The position numbers were made by a program, and so were the translations under genes. Shown here piece by piece: positions 25,449 to 34,233 of a stretch of 64,000 nt of DNA. The notes beneath the pieces were generated by a model. That model did no database searches. It saw nothing but the letters and a program-made list of their open reading frames with translations, and had not been told where the DNA came from. This stretch comes from Halopseudomonas bauzanensis (GTDB lineage: Bacteria > Pseudomonadota > Gammaproteobacteria > Pseudomonadales > Pseudomonadaceae). The stretch spans positions 295,944 to 359,943 of the forward strand of contig NZ_FOUA01000003.1 in assembly GCF_900114735.1 (NCBI RefSeq), written 5' to 3'. Each line of letters starts with the position of its first letter. The first letter of the stretch is position 1.

Positions 25449-26801
25449 ATGAATATGAATCGGATTGCGATCAGCTCTCTGCTGTTAGCCGTTGCCAGTC
25501 CTGCGATAGGCAACCCAGCCTGGACTGCAGATGATATTGGGCATGCACTCACCCGCTTCGGATCAGAAAAAGCCGGAAATGAAGCCGGTACCATTCCCGA
25601 ATACACTGGCGGGCTGCAAGTAGCCGCGAACCTGCAACCGGGCGATGGACTCTGGCCTAACCCCTTCGCCGAAGAAGCGCCGCTTTTTCGCATTACTGCA
25701 GAGAATGCAGATGAGTTTGCCGATCAGTTGTCGTCTGGACAGATGCGGCTACTAAAAGAGCATGCCGACACCTACTACATGGATATATATCCCACGCATC
25801 GTACGGCGGCCTTTCCTGAAGAGTTCCTCGCTGCAACCGAGCAGAATGCCAGAAATCCAGAATGCGGATCGATACATGATGGACTCTCCGTAAGCGAGGC
25901 CTGTCGGGGCGGACTGCCCTTCCCCATCCCCGAAACCGGGCAAGAGGTGATGTGGAACTATCTTCTAAACTACCAGGGGGTCAACGGCTGGGACTGGAAT
26001 CACAGCGCCTACGTAGTGAATCAGGGACACATCACCCTGACCAATACCAACCGTTCTACCGGTGAAAAGCCTTTCTACCAAACCGAAGTAACAGGCCGCG
26101 ATCCCAAGGTTGCATCACGCATCTGGTCACGCATCGTTGCGCCAGCCCGCTCCGCGGGTACAGCTTCTGGTTACTGGGATCACCTGGATCCCGTCGCGGA
26201 CGATCGCTACGCCTGGAGTTACTCCACAGGCCAGCGACGCATTCGTCGAGCGCCCGAATTTTCATACGACACACCCAACTCGGCGTTTGGCAGCGTGTCC
26301 TTCTATGACGAGATTTTCCTGTTCTCCGGAAAAATGGATCGCTTCGACTGGACGCTCGAAGGCAAGAAGGAAATGTTTATTCCCTACAGCAACTATGAGC
26401 TGAAATGGGGCTGTGACATGGAAACCAAACTGATGGACAAGCATATAAATCCAGCCTGCGAGCGCTGGGAGCTGCACCGGGTATGGGTCGTGTCTGCCGA
26501 GCGCAAGGAAGGCATACGTCATGCGCAGAAGTCTCGACGCTATTACATAGATGAAGACACTTTCGGTGCTGCACTCTATGACGCATGGGACAACAGTGGA
26601 GAAATGTTCCGCTCAGGGGCTCAGTACAACATCCAGGCGTATGGAATCCCCAACAATCCACTGCAAGATTCATACTCACTTTACGACTTCACTCGCAGCC
26701 AATACGGCATGTTTGGTAACGGCCCCACACGCTACCGCGCCGCGCCGGTAACGGAGCGTGAAGCCAATCCGCAGACCATCGCCGCCGGCCAGCGCCGCTA
26801 A
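25449..26801 (+). CDS. DUF1329 family secreted protein (third paralogue)
   Basis: A 450-residue exported protein with signal peptide MNMNRIAISSLLLAVASPAIG. It is the most divergent of the four DUF1329 copies in the window: the landmark segments are present but altered (FPEEFLAATEQN, CRGGLPFPIPETGQEVMWNY, YAWSYSTGQRRIRRAPEF, DEIFLFSGKMDRFDW). It sits 52 bases after the DUF1302 gene, forming the usual pair. A stable hairpin follows the stop. The divergence from the other copies suggests a different ligand rather than simple gene dosage (inference). Confidence 0.9.
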   Translation: MNMNRIAISSLLLAVASPAIGNPAWTADDIGHALTRFGSEKAGNEAGTIPEYTGGLQVAANLQPGDGLWPNPFAEEAPLFRITAENADEFADQLSSGQMRLLKEHADTYYMDIYPTHRTAAFPEEFLAATEQNARNPECGSIHDGLSVSEACRGGLPFPIPETGQEVMWNYLLNYQGVNGWDWNHSAYVVNQGHITLTNTNRSTGEKPFYQTEVTGRDPKVASRIWSRIVAPARSAGTASGYWDHLDPVADDRYAWSYSTGQRRIRRAPEFSYDTPNSAFGSVSFYDEIFLFSGKMDRFDWTLEGKKEMFIPYSNYELKWGCDMETKLMDKHINPACERWELHRVWVVSAERKEGIRHAQKSRRYYIDEDTFGAALYDAWDNSGEMFRSGAQYNIQAYGIPNNPLQDSYSLYDFTRSQYGMFGNGPTRYRAAPVTEREANPQTIAAGQRR

Positions 26802-26818
26802 GCCAAAAATCACCACGT

Positions 26819-26836
26819 CCGGAGGTGCGCCTCCGG
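26819..26836 (+). other. Intercistronic hairpin
   Basis: CCGGAGG-TGCG-CCTCCGG is a perfect stem-loop between the DUF1329 gene and the SDR gene without a T run. It is likely an mRNA-stability or processing element that separates envelope-protein from enzyme expression. Confidence 0.5.
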
Positions 26837-26868
26837 GATCTCACAGTAGACTCCAGGGGGCTTCACAC

Positions 26869-27666
26869 ATGAAGCGACTCGATGAGAAAGTGACCGTTAT
26901 TACCGGTGCCGGAAGCGGCATAGGACGCGCCAGTGCGTTGGCATTTGCCGCTCAAGGCGGCAAGGTGGTCGTTACCGACCTCTATAACCAGGCGGCGGAG
27001 GCTGTTGTCCAGACCATCACCGAGACTGGCGGTGAGGCCATAGCGCTAAAAGTTGATGTCGGCCTGGAGGACGATATCAAACACATGATAGACAGCACTA
27101 TTGAAACCTATGGTCGTATCGATGTGTTGTTCAACAACGCCGTCAACAAGAACCCCGACACGGCCAGGGATATCGACTTCATCAATTTCAATGAAGAACT
27201 GTTCCACACCAATATGCGCGTCAATGTGCTGGGCGGCGTACTGGCTTGCAAACATGCGCTACCGCATATGCTGGATCAAGCGGGAGGCTCAATCATATTT
27301 ACCTCCTCTACCAGTTCCATTGCGGGCGAAGTGGCGCAGTTCAGTTATGGCGCTTCCAAGGCAGCATTGAACTGGTACGTGCAAACCATCGCCACCACCT
27401 TCGGCAAGCGTGGCATCCGCTGCAACGCCATTCTCCCCGGCGTGATCCGCACTGCGGCCCTGGCAGGCTGGGCCAATGAGCAAATGACCAAAGCCTTCCT
27501 CGACTTGCAGAACGTGCCGCAGCTAGGTGAACCCGAAGATATCGCTAACATGGCGCTGTTTCTCGCCTCGGACGAGTCACGCTACGTCAATGGCGCACTG
27601 ATGCGCGTGGATGGTGGCATGAGTTGTGGTACGCCGATGGTTCCAGTGGTCAGGGCGTATCTCTGA
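26869..27666 (+). CDS. Short-chain dehydrogenase/reductase
   Basis: A 265-residue classical SDR: cofactor site TGAGSGIGR at 12-20, an NNAVN replacing the usual NNAG, active-site Ser in FTSSTSSIAG, and Y-x3-K in SYGASKAAL. It ends with the dimer segment VNGALMRVDGGMS. The ATG was chosen because AGGGGG lies eight bases upstream; a longer frame overlapping the DUF1329 gene is unlikely. It should oxidise or reduce a hydroxyl/keto group of a pathway intermediate with NAD(P). It is in line with the LEH-like and kinase-like genes. Confidence 0.9.
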   Translation: MKRLDEKVTVITGAGSGIGRASALAFAAQGGKVVVTDLYNQAAEAVVQTITETGGEAIALKVDVGLEDDIKHMIDSTIETYGRIDVLFNNAVNKNPDTARDIDFINFNEELFHTNMRVNVLGGVLACKHALPHMLDQAGGSIIFTSSTSSIAGEVAQFSYGASKAALNWYVQTIATTFGKRGIRCNAILPGVIRTAALAGWANEQMTKAFLDLQNVPQLGEPEDIANMALFLASDESRYVNGALMRVDGGMSCGTPMVPVVRAYL

Positions 27667-27708
27667 TCAGGCGCGGCATTCAACTGACAAACAGACATTC
27701 AAGGTGAG

Positions 27709-28161
27709 ATGCGAAACATGGGTATGCAACAGGAAAAGATTATCAGGACTTTCTGCGCCGCCTGGGGCGACGGTACAGCAACTTCACGGCCGCAGCTGGA
27801 GACCATTCTGGACATGATGGCCGAGGACGCTGTTTGGCAACTCTGGGTGCCAGGCGGCCCGGTTATCCAGGGCAAGCAGGCGTTACGCGACGAAATCACT
27901 CGGCAAATGAGTTATGTGACCCATAACCACTGCGTAATCCGCAACATCGTCTCCTCCGACAACGTAGTGATGACCGAGCGTGATGACTACGCAGTGTCGG
28001 GAGGCAAGCCCATGCCGCACTCCATGGTGGCCGTTTACGAGCTGGATGATCAGGGGCTGATCACCGCCTGGCGGGAGTATCTGGATACAGCGGATCTGGC
28101 AAGAAAGAAAGGTGTTCCGCTAGAACAGGTCGGCGGGCCAAGTCTGGATGCCAACGCCTGA
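27709..28161 (+). CDS. Limonene-1,2-epoxide-hydrolase-like protein (NTF2 fold)
   Basis: A 150-residue protein of the NTF2-like fold that carries the catalytic pattern of limonene-1,2-epoxide hydrolases: R91 and D93 in TERDDY and D126 in WREYLD correspond to the Asp-Arg-Asp triad of that family. These enzymes open epoxides of small terpenes by direct water attack. The segment VPGGPVIQGKQALRDEI near 47-63 is also typical. An epoxide could be made by the P450 or the Rieske pair (inference). Another NTF2-fold function is the main alternative. Two closely spaced ATG codons are possible starts. Confidence 0.65.
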   Translation: MRNMGMQQEKIIRTFCAAWGDGTATSRPQLETILDMMAEDAVWQLWVPGGPVIQGKQALRDEITRQMSYVTHNHCVIRNIVSSDNVVMTERDDYAVSGGKPMPHSMVAVYELDDQGLITAWREYLDTADLARKKGVPLEQVGGPSLDANA

Positions 28162-28231
28162 ACACCACCCTCTTACCTATGAAGGGCAACCGGACGAGCC
28201 GGACTTGCCGATGAATGCTTTGGAGCAGCGA

Positions 28232-29602
28232 ATGAACATGGCCGTACAAGACACCACGAATACCGATCAACAGCAAGAACGGAAACTCTGCCAGTTCGTA
28301 GAAGAACTCCTTGAGGGCAGAGTTACCAACATCGAACGCCTGCCTCGCTGGCGGCCCGCTTGGAATGTGGATCTCAAGCGCGGTGATGAGATTATCAAGC
28401 TGCACATACGCGGTGAGCGCGGCGGCGATGTCAGCCCGTTCCCGGATCTTCGTCGCGAAGCGGATATCCTTACCCTGATCAGGCAACAAGGTATCCCCGC
28501 TCCCCGCATCTATGGCTTCTGTGAAGACCCGCAGGCCATCGTGATGCAGAACGTGCCAGGTACCCGTGATCTATCCCAGGCCAAAGACAATGCAGAGCGG
28601 CTCAGTTTGGCCAAGCAGTACATTGACGCCATGGCAGCAATGCACAAGTTACCGCTAGACGCTTTTGTCGCACGGGGAATCGATCTGCCGCATGGCGCCG
28701 AAGCGATTTCTCTGGCGGGTCTGGAGGCCTACTATCCACTGTATGAACGGAACAAGACGCGCCCGCAGCCACTGCTGGAATTCGCCCTCAACTGGCTGCG
28801 CCGCAACGTGCCACAACACCGGATCAAGCCCAGCCTGGTTCAGTATGATTCAGGCCAGTATCTGTTCGAGAACGGCAAGGTAAGCACCCTGTACGACTTC
28901 GAGTTCGCGATGATCGGCGACCCGCTCGCCGACCTCGCCTCCGCGCGCATGCGCGATAATTACGAACCTCTGGGGGGGCCCTTCAGCGAACTCTATCGCT
29001 ACTACCAGGAAGTCAGCGGCGAGAAGCCCGAACCCGACGTGGTGCGTTTCCATACTGCCTTGTTCTCTACCGTCAGCGCCATGCAGTTCTCCGCGACTGT
29101 CGCCACACCGCAGCCGGGCGACCCGCATGATACCTATATTGAGTTCGATATTGCCCTGCGCCGGGTAGTAGTCCACGCGATGGCCGAGGCGATGGGCGCG
29201 GAGATTGCGCCCCCCGCAATCAACATAGTGGAACATGGCCCGAACGCAGAGCTACTCAGCATGCTCACCGACGCAGTCAATCAGGTTCAGATCGAGGACG
29301 AATTTCAGCAGACCAAGCTCAACGCTGTTCGCAAGATCGTCGAATATCTGGGGAGAGCTGACGCCATGATCAATCAACTCCAGGCTGTGGACATGCAGGA
29401 AGCCGGCGTTCTGCTGGGGTGCAGCTTTGCACACCACGATGAGATGGAGGCAGCCCTGGAACGTTTTGTCGCCACCGCAAGCACAGAGCACGACCTGGCA
29501 TTGTTGGCTCTCTTCGCTTCACAGATAGAACGACGAGTGCAGGTGTTTGGACAAACTGCCATCGGCAGATCGGCAAGCCATATTGACCTGCCAGCACTGT
29601 AG
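28232..29602 (+). CDS. APH-family phosphotransferase-like protein with altered catalytic loop
   Basis: A 456-residue protein. Residues about 15-300 follow the aminoglycoside-phosphotransferase fold: the WRPAWNVDL strand, a Lys in IIKLHI, Glu in LRREADIL, then the catalytic loop and YDFEFAMIGDPLADLAS. In active members the loop reads H-G-D with a downstream Asn. Here it is VQYDSGQYLF, so the His is Gln and the Asn is replaced, while the loop Asp and the metal Asp of YDFE remain. A helical C-terminal region of about 150 residues follows. The ATG with GGAG six bases upstream is preferred over one that overlaps the preceding gene. The family also acts on lipids and small alcohols, so activity on a pathway alcohol is possible. 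Confidence 0.75.
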   Translation: MNMAVQDTTNTDQQQERKLCQFVEELLEGRVTNIERLPRWRPAWNVDLKRGDEIIKLHIRGERGGDVSPFPDLRREADILTLIRQQGIPAPRIYGFCEDPQAIVMQNVPGTRDLSQAKDNAERLSLAKQYIDAMAAMHKLPLDAFVARGIDLPHGAEAISLAGLEAYYPLYERNKTRPQPLLEFALNWLRRNVPQHRIKPSLVQYDSGQYLFENGKVSTLYDFEFAMIGDPLADLASARMRDNYEPLGGPFSELYRYYQEVSGEKPEPDVVRFHTALFSTVSAMQFSATVATPQPGDPHDTYIEFDIALRRVVVHAMAEAMGAEIAPPAINIVEHGPNAELLSMLTDAVNQVQIEDEFQQTKLNAVRKIVEYLGRADAMINQLQAVDMQEAGVLLGCSFAHHDEMEAALERFVATASTEHDLALLALFASQIERRVQVFGQTAIGRSASHIDLPAL

Positions 29603-29624
29603 CCCTACTAGTCTGGAGCAGAAC

Positions 29625-30461
29625 ATGTCTGACGATAACAACAATAAGCAAGCTGATTTCCTAGGTCGCTACGGCCCGTGGGCTCTGGTAGCAGGTGCCT
29701 CCCATGGCATCGGTTCGGAATTTACCCGGCAGGTCGCAGCGCAAGGCCTGAACTGCATCCTCGTAGCCAGGACTGAAGACACCCTGCAATCTTTGAAATC
29801 GAGCCTGGAGGGCGAGTACGGGGTTAAAGTCCTGATCGTAACTCAGGATCTGTCAGCGCCGGATGCTGCGGCTCGACTGCTGCGGGCTACCGGCGAGCGT
29901 CAGGTAGGTCTGTTGATCTATAACGCCGGCGGCGACCCTTTTATCAGTCAATTCCTCAATACCGATGCCGAAAGCTGGATGTCGCTGCTGCGGCTGAATA
30001 CCCAGACAGTACTGGAAACGAGCCATACTTATGGCAAACGCATGGTGGAGCGTGGCCAGGGCGGAGTGATTCTGGTTGGCTCACACGCGGCACTGGGCGG
30101 TGTCCGCAAACTGGGCATGTACTCGGCCACCAAGGCATTTTCCCTTAACCTCGGAGAATCACTCTGGGCAGAATGGAAGGATCGCGGAGTTGATGTGCTG
30201 AACCTGCTCATCAGTACGGTGGATACGCCAATGATGCGCGAAACCATGCAGCGTTTGAATATTCCTGACGCGGCAACAATGAACTTGCCCCAGGCCGATG
30301 ACATCGTGCGTCTGGCGTTGGCCGCTCTGCCCAATGGCCCAACCCTTGTTCACCCACAGGATCTGGAGTCGCCGGATGGCGAATTGTCACTCGGTGACCG
30401 TCGCCGTGAACATGTCATCAACAAAAGCGCCGAGGCGGCCATGTTCATTGGCCGCGATTGA
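29625..30461 (+). CDS. Short-chain dehydrogenase/reductase
   Basis: A 278-residue SDR of the type with a longer N-terminus: cofactor site AGASHGIGSEF near 23-33, NAGGD, active-site Ser in LVGSHAALGG and Y-x3-K in MYSATKAF. The C-terminus (MFIGRD) differs from the FabG-like copies and resembles SDRs that act on long-chain or steroid-like ketones. The ATG follows GGAG. It lies 22 bases after the kinase-like gene and 37 bases before the MFS gene, so it is probably in one transcript with both. Confidence 0.88.
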   Translation: MSDDNNNKQADFLGRYGPWALVAGASHGIGSEFTRQVAAQGLNCILVARTEDTLQSLKSSLEGEYGVKVLIVTQDLSAPDAAARLLRATGERQVGLLIYNAGGDPFISQFLNTDAESWMSLLRLNTQTVLETSHTYGKRMVERGQGGVILVGSHAALGGVRKLGMYSATKAFSLNLGESLWAEWKDRGVDVLNLLISTVDTPMMRETMQRLNIPDAATMNLPQADDIVRLALAALPNGPTLVHPQDLESPDGELSLGDRRREHVINKSAEAAMFIGRD

Positions 30462-30498
30462 CCGCACATAGCGCGATTGAAATCACTCTGAATGAGCA

Positions 30499-31764
30499 AT
30501 GAACAACATGAAAAATTTTGACAACAGGGAATTCAAACTCGGGTGGAAGATCCTGATTCTGGCCACAGTAGGCGTAGCCACCAGTTCAAGCTCGCTTCTG
30601 TTGTACAGCTTCAGCGCGATGATGATTCCTCTGGAACTGGCTATGGGGTGGGGCCGCAGTGAACTGCAGGCGGCAATCACTGCGCTGTCGCTCGGTACTA
30701 TCGTCGCCGCCCAGCTCGCTGGGTGGGTGAACCTGAAGTTCGGCTTGCGCATCGTTACCATCGTGTCGCTTATCGCGCTATCGGTCAGCTTGTTTCTCCT
30801 CACTCAGATTCAAACCACTATCTGGAGCCTCTATCTTGGCTACTTCCTCGTTCCGCTTGCCGGGCTGGGAACCTTGCAGATCACCTGGTCGCACCTGGTC
30901 AATCTCTGGTTTGTGGAAAACCGTGGGCTGGCGCTGGCGATCATACTGAGCGGGTCCGGACTGGCCGCTGCTTTGCTGCCACTGCTGATCACTTGGTCTG
31001 TGTCGACCTGGGGGTGGCAAGCCGGCTTCATTTCCCTGTCGGTACTGCCTGTGGCTATAGCGCTGCCGTTGACCTTGCGCTGGCTGATGCCGGTCAGCAG
31101 TAGAAATGGTGCGAAGGCCGCAGAACAGCCCAAAGCGCAACAGGAGTCCGGTGGCATACTGCTCAGCGAAGCTCTGCGCTCGTGGCGCTTCTGGGTATGC
31201 AATCTCTCCATGACACTGGTGGTAGCCTGTGTGGTAGGCCTGGTTACCAACATCATTCCCTTGCTACAGGACAGGGGGCTGAGCGCAGTGGAAGCCGGGC
31301 AGATTTTCAGCGCCTTCGGCATTTCGCTGATACTGGGCAGGCTGGTAGTAGGCTATCTGATCGACCGTCTGTGGGCACCCGGGGTCGCAGCAGTGGCACT
31401 GATGATGCCGGCACTGGCCTGCCTGATCTTTGCGATGGCCACCAACAACACGGCGCTGTATATCCTGGCAACCCTGCTGGTAGGTATTGGTGCCGGGGCT
31501 GAGTTCGACATTGCCGCCTTCCTGATTGCACGCTACTTCGGCATGCGTGACTATGGTCGACTGTTCGGTATTCACCTTGGGCTGATCACCGCCGGGGCGG
31601 CGGCGGCACCTCTACTGTTCGGTGCTCTGTACAGCCTCACCGGAGATTATTCCGGGCTTCTCACTTTCAGCACCGCTTGCTTCATCATCGGCCCGCTAAT
31701 GCTGCTCAGTCTGGGTAGCTATCCAGTGTTTCGCCACCCGACCGCCCTGACGCCAGCTCTCTGA
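30499..31764 (+). CDS. MFS transporter, paralogue of 2320-3597
   Basis: A 421-residue twelve-helix facilitator alignable over its full length with the one at 2320-3597 (IWSLYL, W-x2-NRGLALAI, GAGAEFDIAAFLIARYFG). The ribosome-binding site is weak. It closes the plus-strand operon and is convergent with the AraC regulator gene, with only 14 bases between the stops. Two such paralogues suggest import of two related acids, or of the substrate and a shared intermediate. The substrate is unknown. Confidence 0.88.
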   Translation: MNNMKNFDNREFKLGWKILILATVGVATSSSSLLLYSFSAMMIPLELAMGWGRSELQAAITALSLGTIVAAQLAGWVNLKFGLRIVTIVSLIALSVSLFLLTQIQTTIWSLYLGYFLVPLAGLGTLQITWSHLVNLWFVENRGLALAIILSGSGLAAALLPLLITWSVSTWGWQAGFISLSVLPVAIALPLTLRWLMPVSSRNGAKAAEQPKAQQESGGILLSEALRSWRFWVCNLSMTLVVACVVGLVTNIIPLLQDRGLSAVEAGQIFSAFGISLILGRLVVGYLIDRLWAPGVAAVALMMPALACLIFAMATNNTALYILATLLVGIGAGAEFDIAAFLIARYFGMRDYGRLFGIHLGLITAGAAAAPLLFGALYSLTGDYSGLLTFSTACFIIGPLMLLSLGSYPVFRHPTALTPAL

Positions 31765-31778
31765 TGCAACGGCCTAGT

Positions 31779-32690
31779 TCAGGGGTTAACGCGACGCATC
31801 TCCTGACGAAATGCCTCGGGCGTCATACCCACTTCTTTGCGGAACGCCGCCGCAAAGGAGGCGGGGTTCTGGAATCCGGTCTGGTAGGATACCTGCTTTA
31901 TCAGCACCTTGTGATCAAGCAACAGCGATTTTGCCTTGCGAATGCGGCTCTGGGCCACATACTGGCGCAGAGTCAAACCGACAGTATTCTTGAATAGCAT
32001 GGAGAACTTTCGGGGTGGCATCTCCCACATCTGGGCAAGTTTCGCGACCGAATTGCCCATTTCTGGGTCCCCATCGAGCATCTCTCGCAATTGCCTGATC
32101 TGTTGCAAGCTCAGTTTCCCACGACAATCACCTGGCGTTCTCGAACCCAGAAACTGCCTGTGCAGATCCATCGCAATGCCAGTCAGCATACACTCTGTAT
32201 GCAGTTGACTGGCAAAGCCCGGCGCAGCCACCTCCTGCGCCAGCCGCTCCATGGAAACCTGTAGATAATTACTCTTCAAATTCAACATGCCGTCATTGAG
32301 GCAGTCTTCCCAGCACCACTCAATGCCCGCCAACGGACCCAGTACGCCGGGATCGAACAGACAGATCATCGATTTGAATTGAGACACTCCGTGGTAAAAC
32401 TGGAACTCAGTCCCCGGGGGAAGAAACAGCACTTGACCTAGCGACTGGAAGTCACAGTCCCGGCCGGAAAAACGACCCTTGTTATCTGAATATCTCGATT
32501 GGCTAGCGGCCGCTTTGGGCAACACCAGACGCAGCAGACAGCTGTTCTTAGCTTCAATAACTGCAGTTCCTGCACTTAGCCACTGGGCACCCTGTATCTG
32601 AATATCGAAACCATCGTCGACCAGGCGGGACTCTGTCCAAAACTCACCAACATTGGACGGGTCATACTCAAGATACTTTACTGAATACAT
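31779..32690 (-). CDS. AraC-family transcriptional regulator
   Basis: A 303-residue activator-type regulator. The N-terminal part (about 1-190) is a cupin-like sensor region. The C-terminal part has two helix-turn-helix motifs, around VAKLAQMWEMPPRKFSMLF and VSYQTGFQNPASFAAAFRKE, ending in the usual GMTPEAFRQ. It is a candidate to bind the repeated TGCAGAA/TTCTGCA operators of the island, because AraC-type activators commonly use such sites near -35; this is untested. It is divergent from the VOC gene at 32923, with 232 bases between them holding no clear repeat. Confidence 0.9.
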   Translation of the reverse strand: MYSVKYLEYDPSNVGEFWTESRLVDDGFDIQIQGAQWLSAGTAVIEAKNSCLLRLVLPKAAASQSRYSDNKGRFSGRDCDFQSLGQVLFLPPGTEFQFYHGVSQFKSMICLFDPGVLGPLAGIEWCWEDCLNDGMLNLKSNYLQVSMERLAQEVAAPGFASQLHTECMLTGIAMDLHRQFLGSRTPGDCRGKLSLQQIRQLREMLDGDPEMGNSVAKLAQMWEMPPRKFSMLFKNTVGLTLRQYVAQSRIRKAKSLLLDHKVLIKQVSYQTGFQNPASFAAAFRKEVGMTPEAFRQEMRRVNP

Positions 32691-32922
32691 GGTTACGACC
32701 TTCAGCGATTATTATTGTGGACACTGAACATTGCCTAACATTGGGTTTCATGACTTATCACTGTTCAGCATAGTCTTCGCCCGCTGTGTGCCAATTACTA
32801 AATCCCTTTAGCTGGTATTCAAAAAAGCGATACCTGTGACCAGTTCTTTATTGTTGTCCCTACGCCGCTTATGCACTTTTAATGAGTTCCACGCATTCAC
32901 TCGCACTCACTCAGGAGCCTCC

Positions 32923-33330
32923 ATGACACTTCGAATGGATCACTTCACCATTGTTACCGACCAACTGGAGGCCACCCGCCAGTTTTACGTGGACCTTCTC
33001 GGACTCGAAGTCGGCCCGCGGCCACCATTCCCGGTGGATGGCCTGTGGCTGTATGCCGACTCCCATCCCATGCTGCATGTCATTTCAGTGGAACAGATGC
33101 CCGAGCCACGCCGCGGGGTGCTCGATCACATGGCTTTTTTTTCCTCTGGTCTGGGTTCGATGCTCGACAAGCTCGATGACCACAACGTCCGTTACCGCAT
33201 CATCCGCGCCCCCGGAGAGAACCGAACCTGGCAGGTATTTTTCAAGGATCCGAATGACGTCGAGGTCGAGCTCGACTTCGCCGCCGAGGAAACGCCACCT
33301 GCCGACTGGAAGCAACGCAGCAAACGCTGA
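32923..33330 (+). CDS. VOC-superfamily (glyoxalase/extradiol dioxygenase-like) protein
   Basis: A 135-residue single-module VOC protein. Likely metal ligands are H7 (MDHF), H69 (LDHMAFF) and E116 (VEVELDF), with H52 nearby, as in glyoxalase I-type or small metal-dependent isomerases. The ATG has AGGAG six bases upstream. It is convergent with the SDR at 33336, with the stops five bases apart. Substrate and reaction are not predictable. Confidence 0.85.
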   Translation: MTLRMDHFTIVTDQLEATRQFYVDLLGLEVGPRPPFPVDGLWLYADSHPMLHVISVEQMPEPRRGVLDHMAFFSSGLGSMLDKLDDHNVRYRIIRAPGENRTWQVFFKDPNDVEVELDFAAEETPPADWKQRSKR

Positions 33331-33335
33331 GTAGG

Positions 33336-34115
33336 TCAGATCAAGCCGGCGTAGGCGCCGCCATCCAGTTGCAGGTTCTGCCCGGTGACATAGCCAGCCT
33401 GGGCTGAACAGAGGAACGCGCAGGCCATGGCGAGCTCTTCAGGTGTACCGAATCGTCTGGCCGGGACAGGTCTGAGCATCTCGGCTCTCGCCTCATCCAG
33501 ACTGATGCTCCTGTGCTTTGCCAACTGACCGGTCATGTAGGTCAGCCGGTCGGTCGCAATGCGTTCAGGCAAAAGATTATTGACCGTGACATTGTCGCGA
33601 ATGACTTCCACGGACAGCGCCTTTGAGAAGGCGGTGAGACCAGCCCTGGCTGCTGTCGAGAGGCCCATCGGCAAACGCGGAGACTTGACCATGGCGGAGG
33701 TGATATTGACGATACGACCAAAACGCCGCTCGCGCATTCCATCAACCACGGCCTGGATCAACAAGATGGCGCTGAGCATATTGGCTTCCAGTGCCTGTTG
33801 CCAGCATTCGAGATCCCAGTCCTGAAATTTCCCCGGTGCTGGACCACCGTTATTGGTGACCAGGATATCCGGAGCAGGACAGGCCGCAAGGAGCTTCTCC
33901 CGGCCAACGCTGGTGTTGAGATCCGCTACCACCTGCACTACCTCACGCCCCGTGCAGTCGCGAATCGCCATCGCAGCCTCATTCAAGCTACCGGGATCGC
34001 GCCCGTTGATGAAGACCTCGCACCCTTCAGCAGCCAAGGCGATGGCACAGGCTCTACCCAAGCCCCGCGAAGAAGCACAGACGAGCGCTTTACGATTGGC
34101 AATATTCAGATCCAT
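33336..34115 (-). CDS. SDR-family protein without the canonical Y-x3-K
   Basis: A 259-residue SDR-fold protein. The cofactor region is CASSRGLGRA, followed by NNGGPAPG instead of NNAG, and the dimer segment GYVTGQNLQLDGG at the end. After the active-site Ser in NITSAM, the place of Y-x3-K reads S-T-A-A-R, so both catalytic residues differ; this is known for a subgroup with the NNGGP signature whose reaction is unclear. The ATG follows GGGGAG. It is divergent from the TetR gene at 34234, with a perfect operator-like palindrome in between. Confidence 0.85.
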   Translation of the reverse strand: MDLNIANRKALVCASSRGLGRACAIALAAEGCEVFINGRDPGSLNEAAMAIRDCTGREVVQVVADLNTSVGREKLLAACPAPDILVTNNGGPAPGKFQDWDLECWQQALEANMLSAILLIQAVVDGMRERRFGRIVNITSAMVKSPRLPMGLSTAARAGLTAFSKALSVEVIRDNVTVNNLLPERIATDRLTYMTGQLAKHRSISLDEARAEMLRPVPARRFGTPEELAMACAFLCSAQAGYVTGQNLQLDGGAYAGLI

Positions 34116-34156
34116 ATTTACTCTCCCCCCTGTCGAGTCCCGCAAGGCTCAGCCTC

Positions 34157-34175
34157 ATTACAGCGAGGCTGTAAT
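34157..34175. promoter_or_regulatory. TetR-type operator palindrome
   Basis: ATTACAGC-GAG-GCTGTAAT is a perfect eight-base-arm palindrome midway between the divergent SDR and TetR genes (42 and 58 bases from their starts). The position and form are those of a TetR autoregulatory operator controlling both genes. Confidence 0.65.
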
Positions 34176-34233
34176 CCTCTATCCTGTAGACACTTACACT
34201 GAAACTTTCCCATGAAACCGGAGACGGAATACG

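Noticed and set aside
32836..32922. Longer N-terminus for the VOC protein at 32923
   Set aside because: The ATG at 32923 has an AGGAG site and begins the VOC domain directly; the extension reads into the promoter region.
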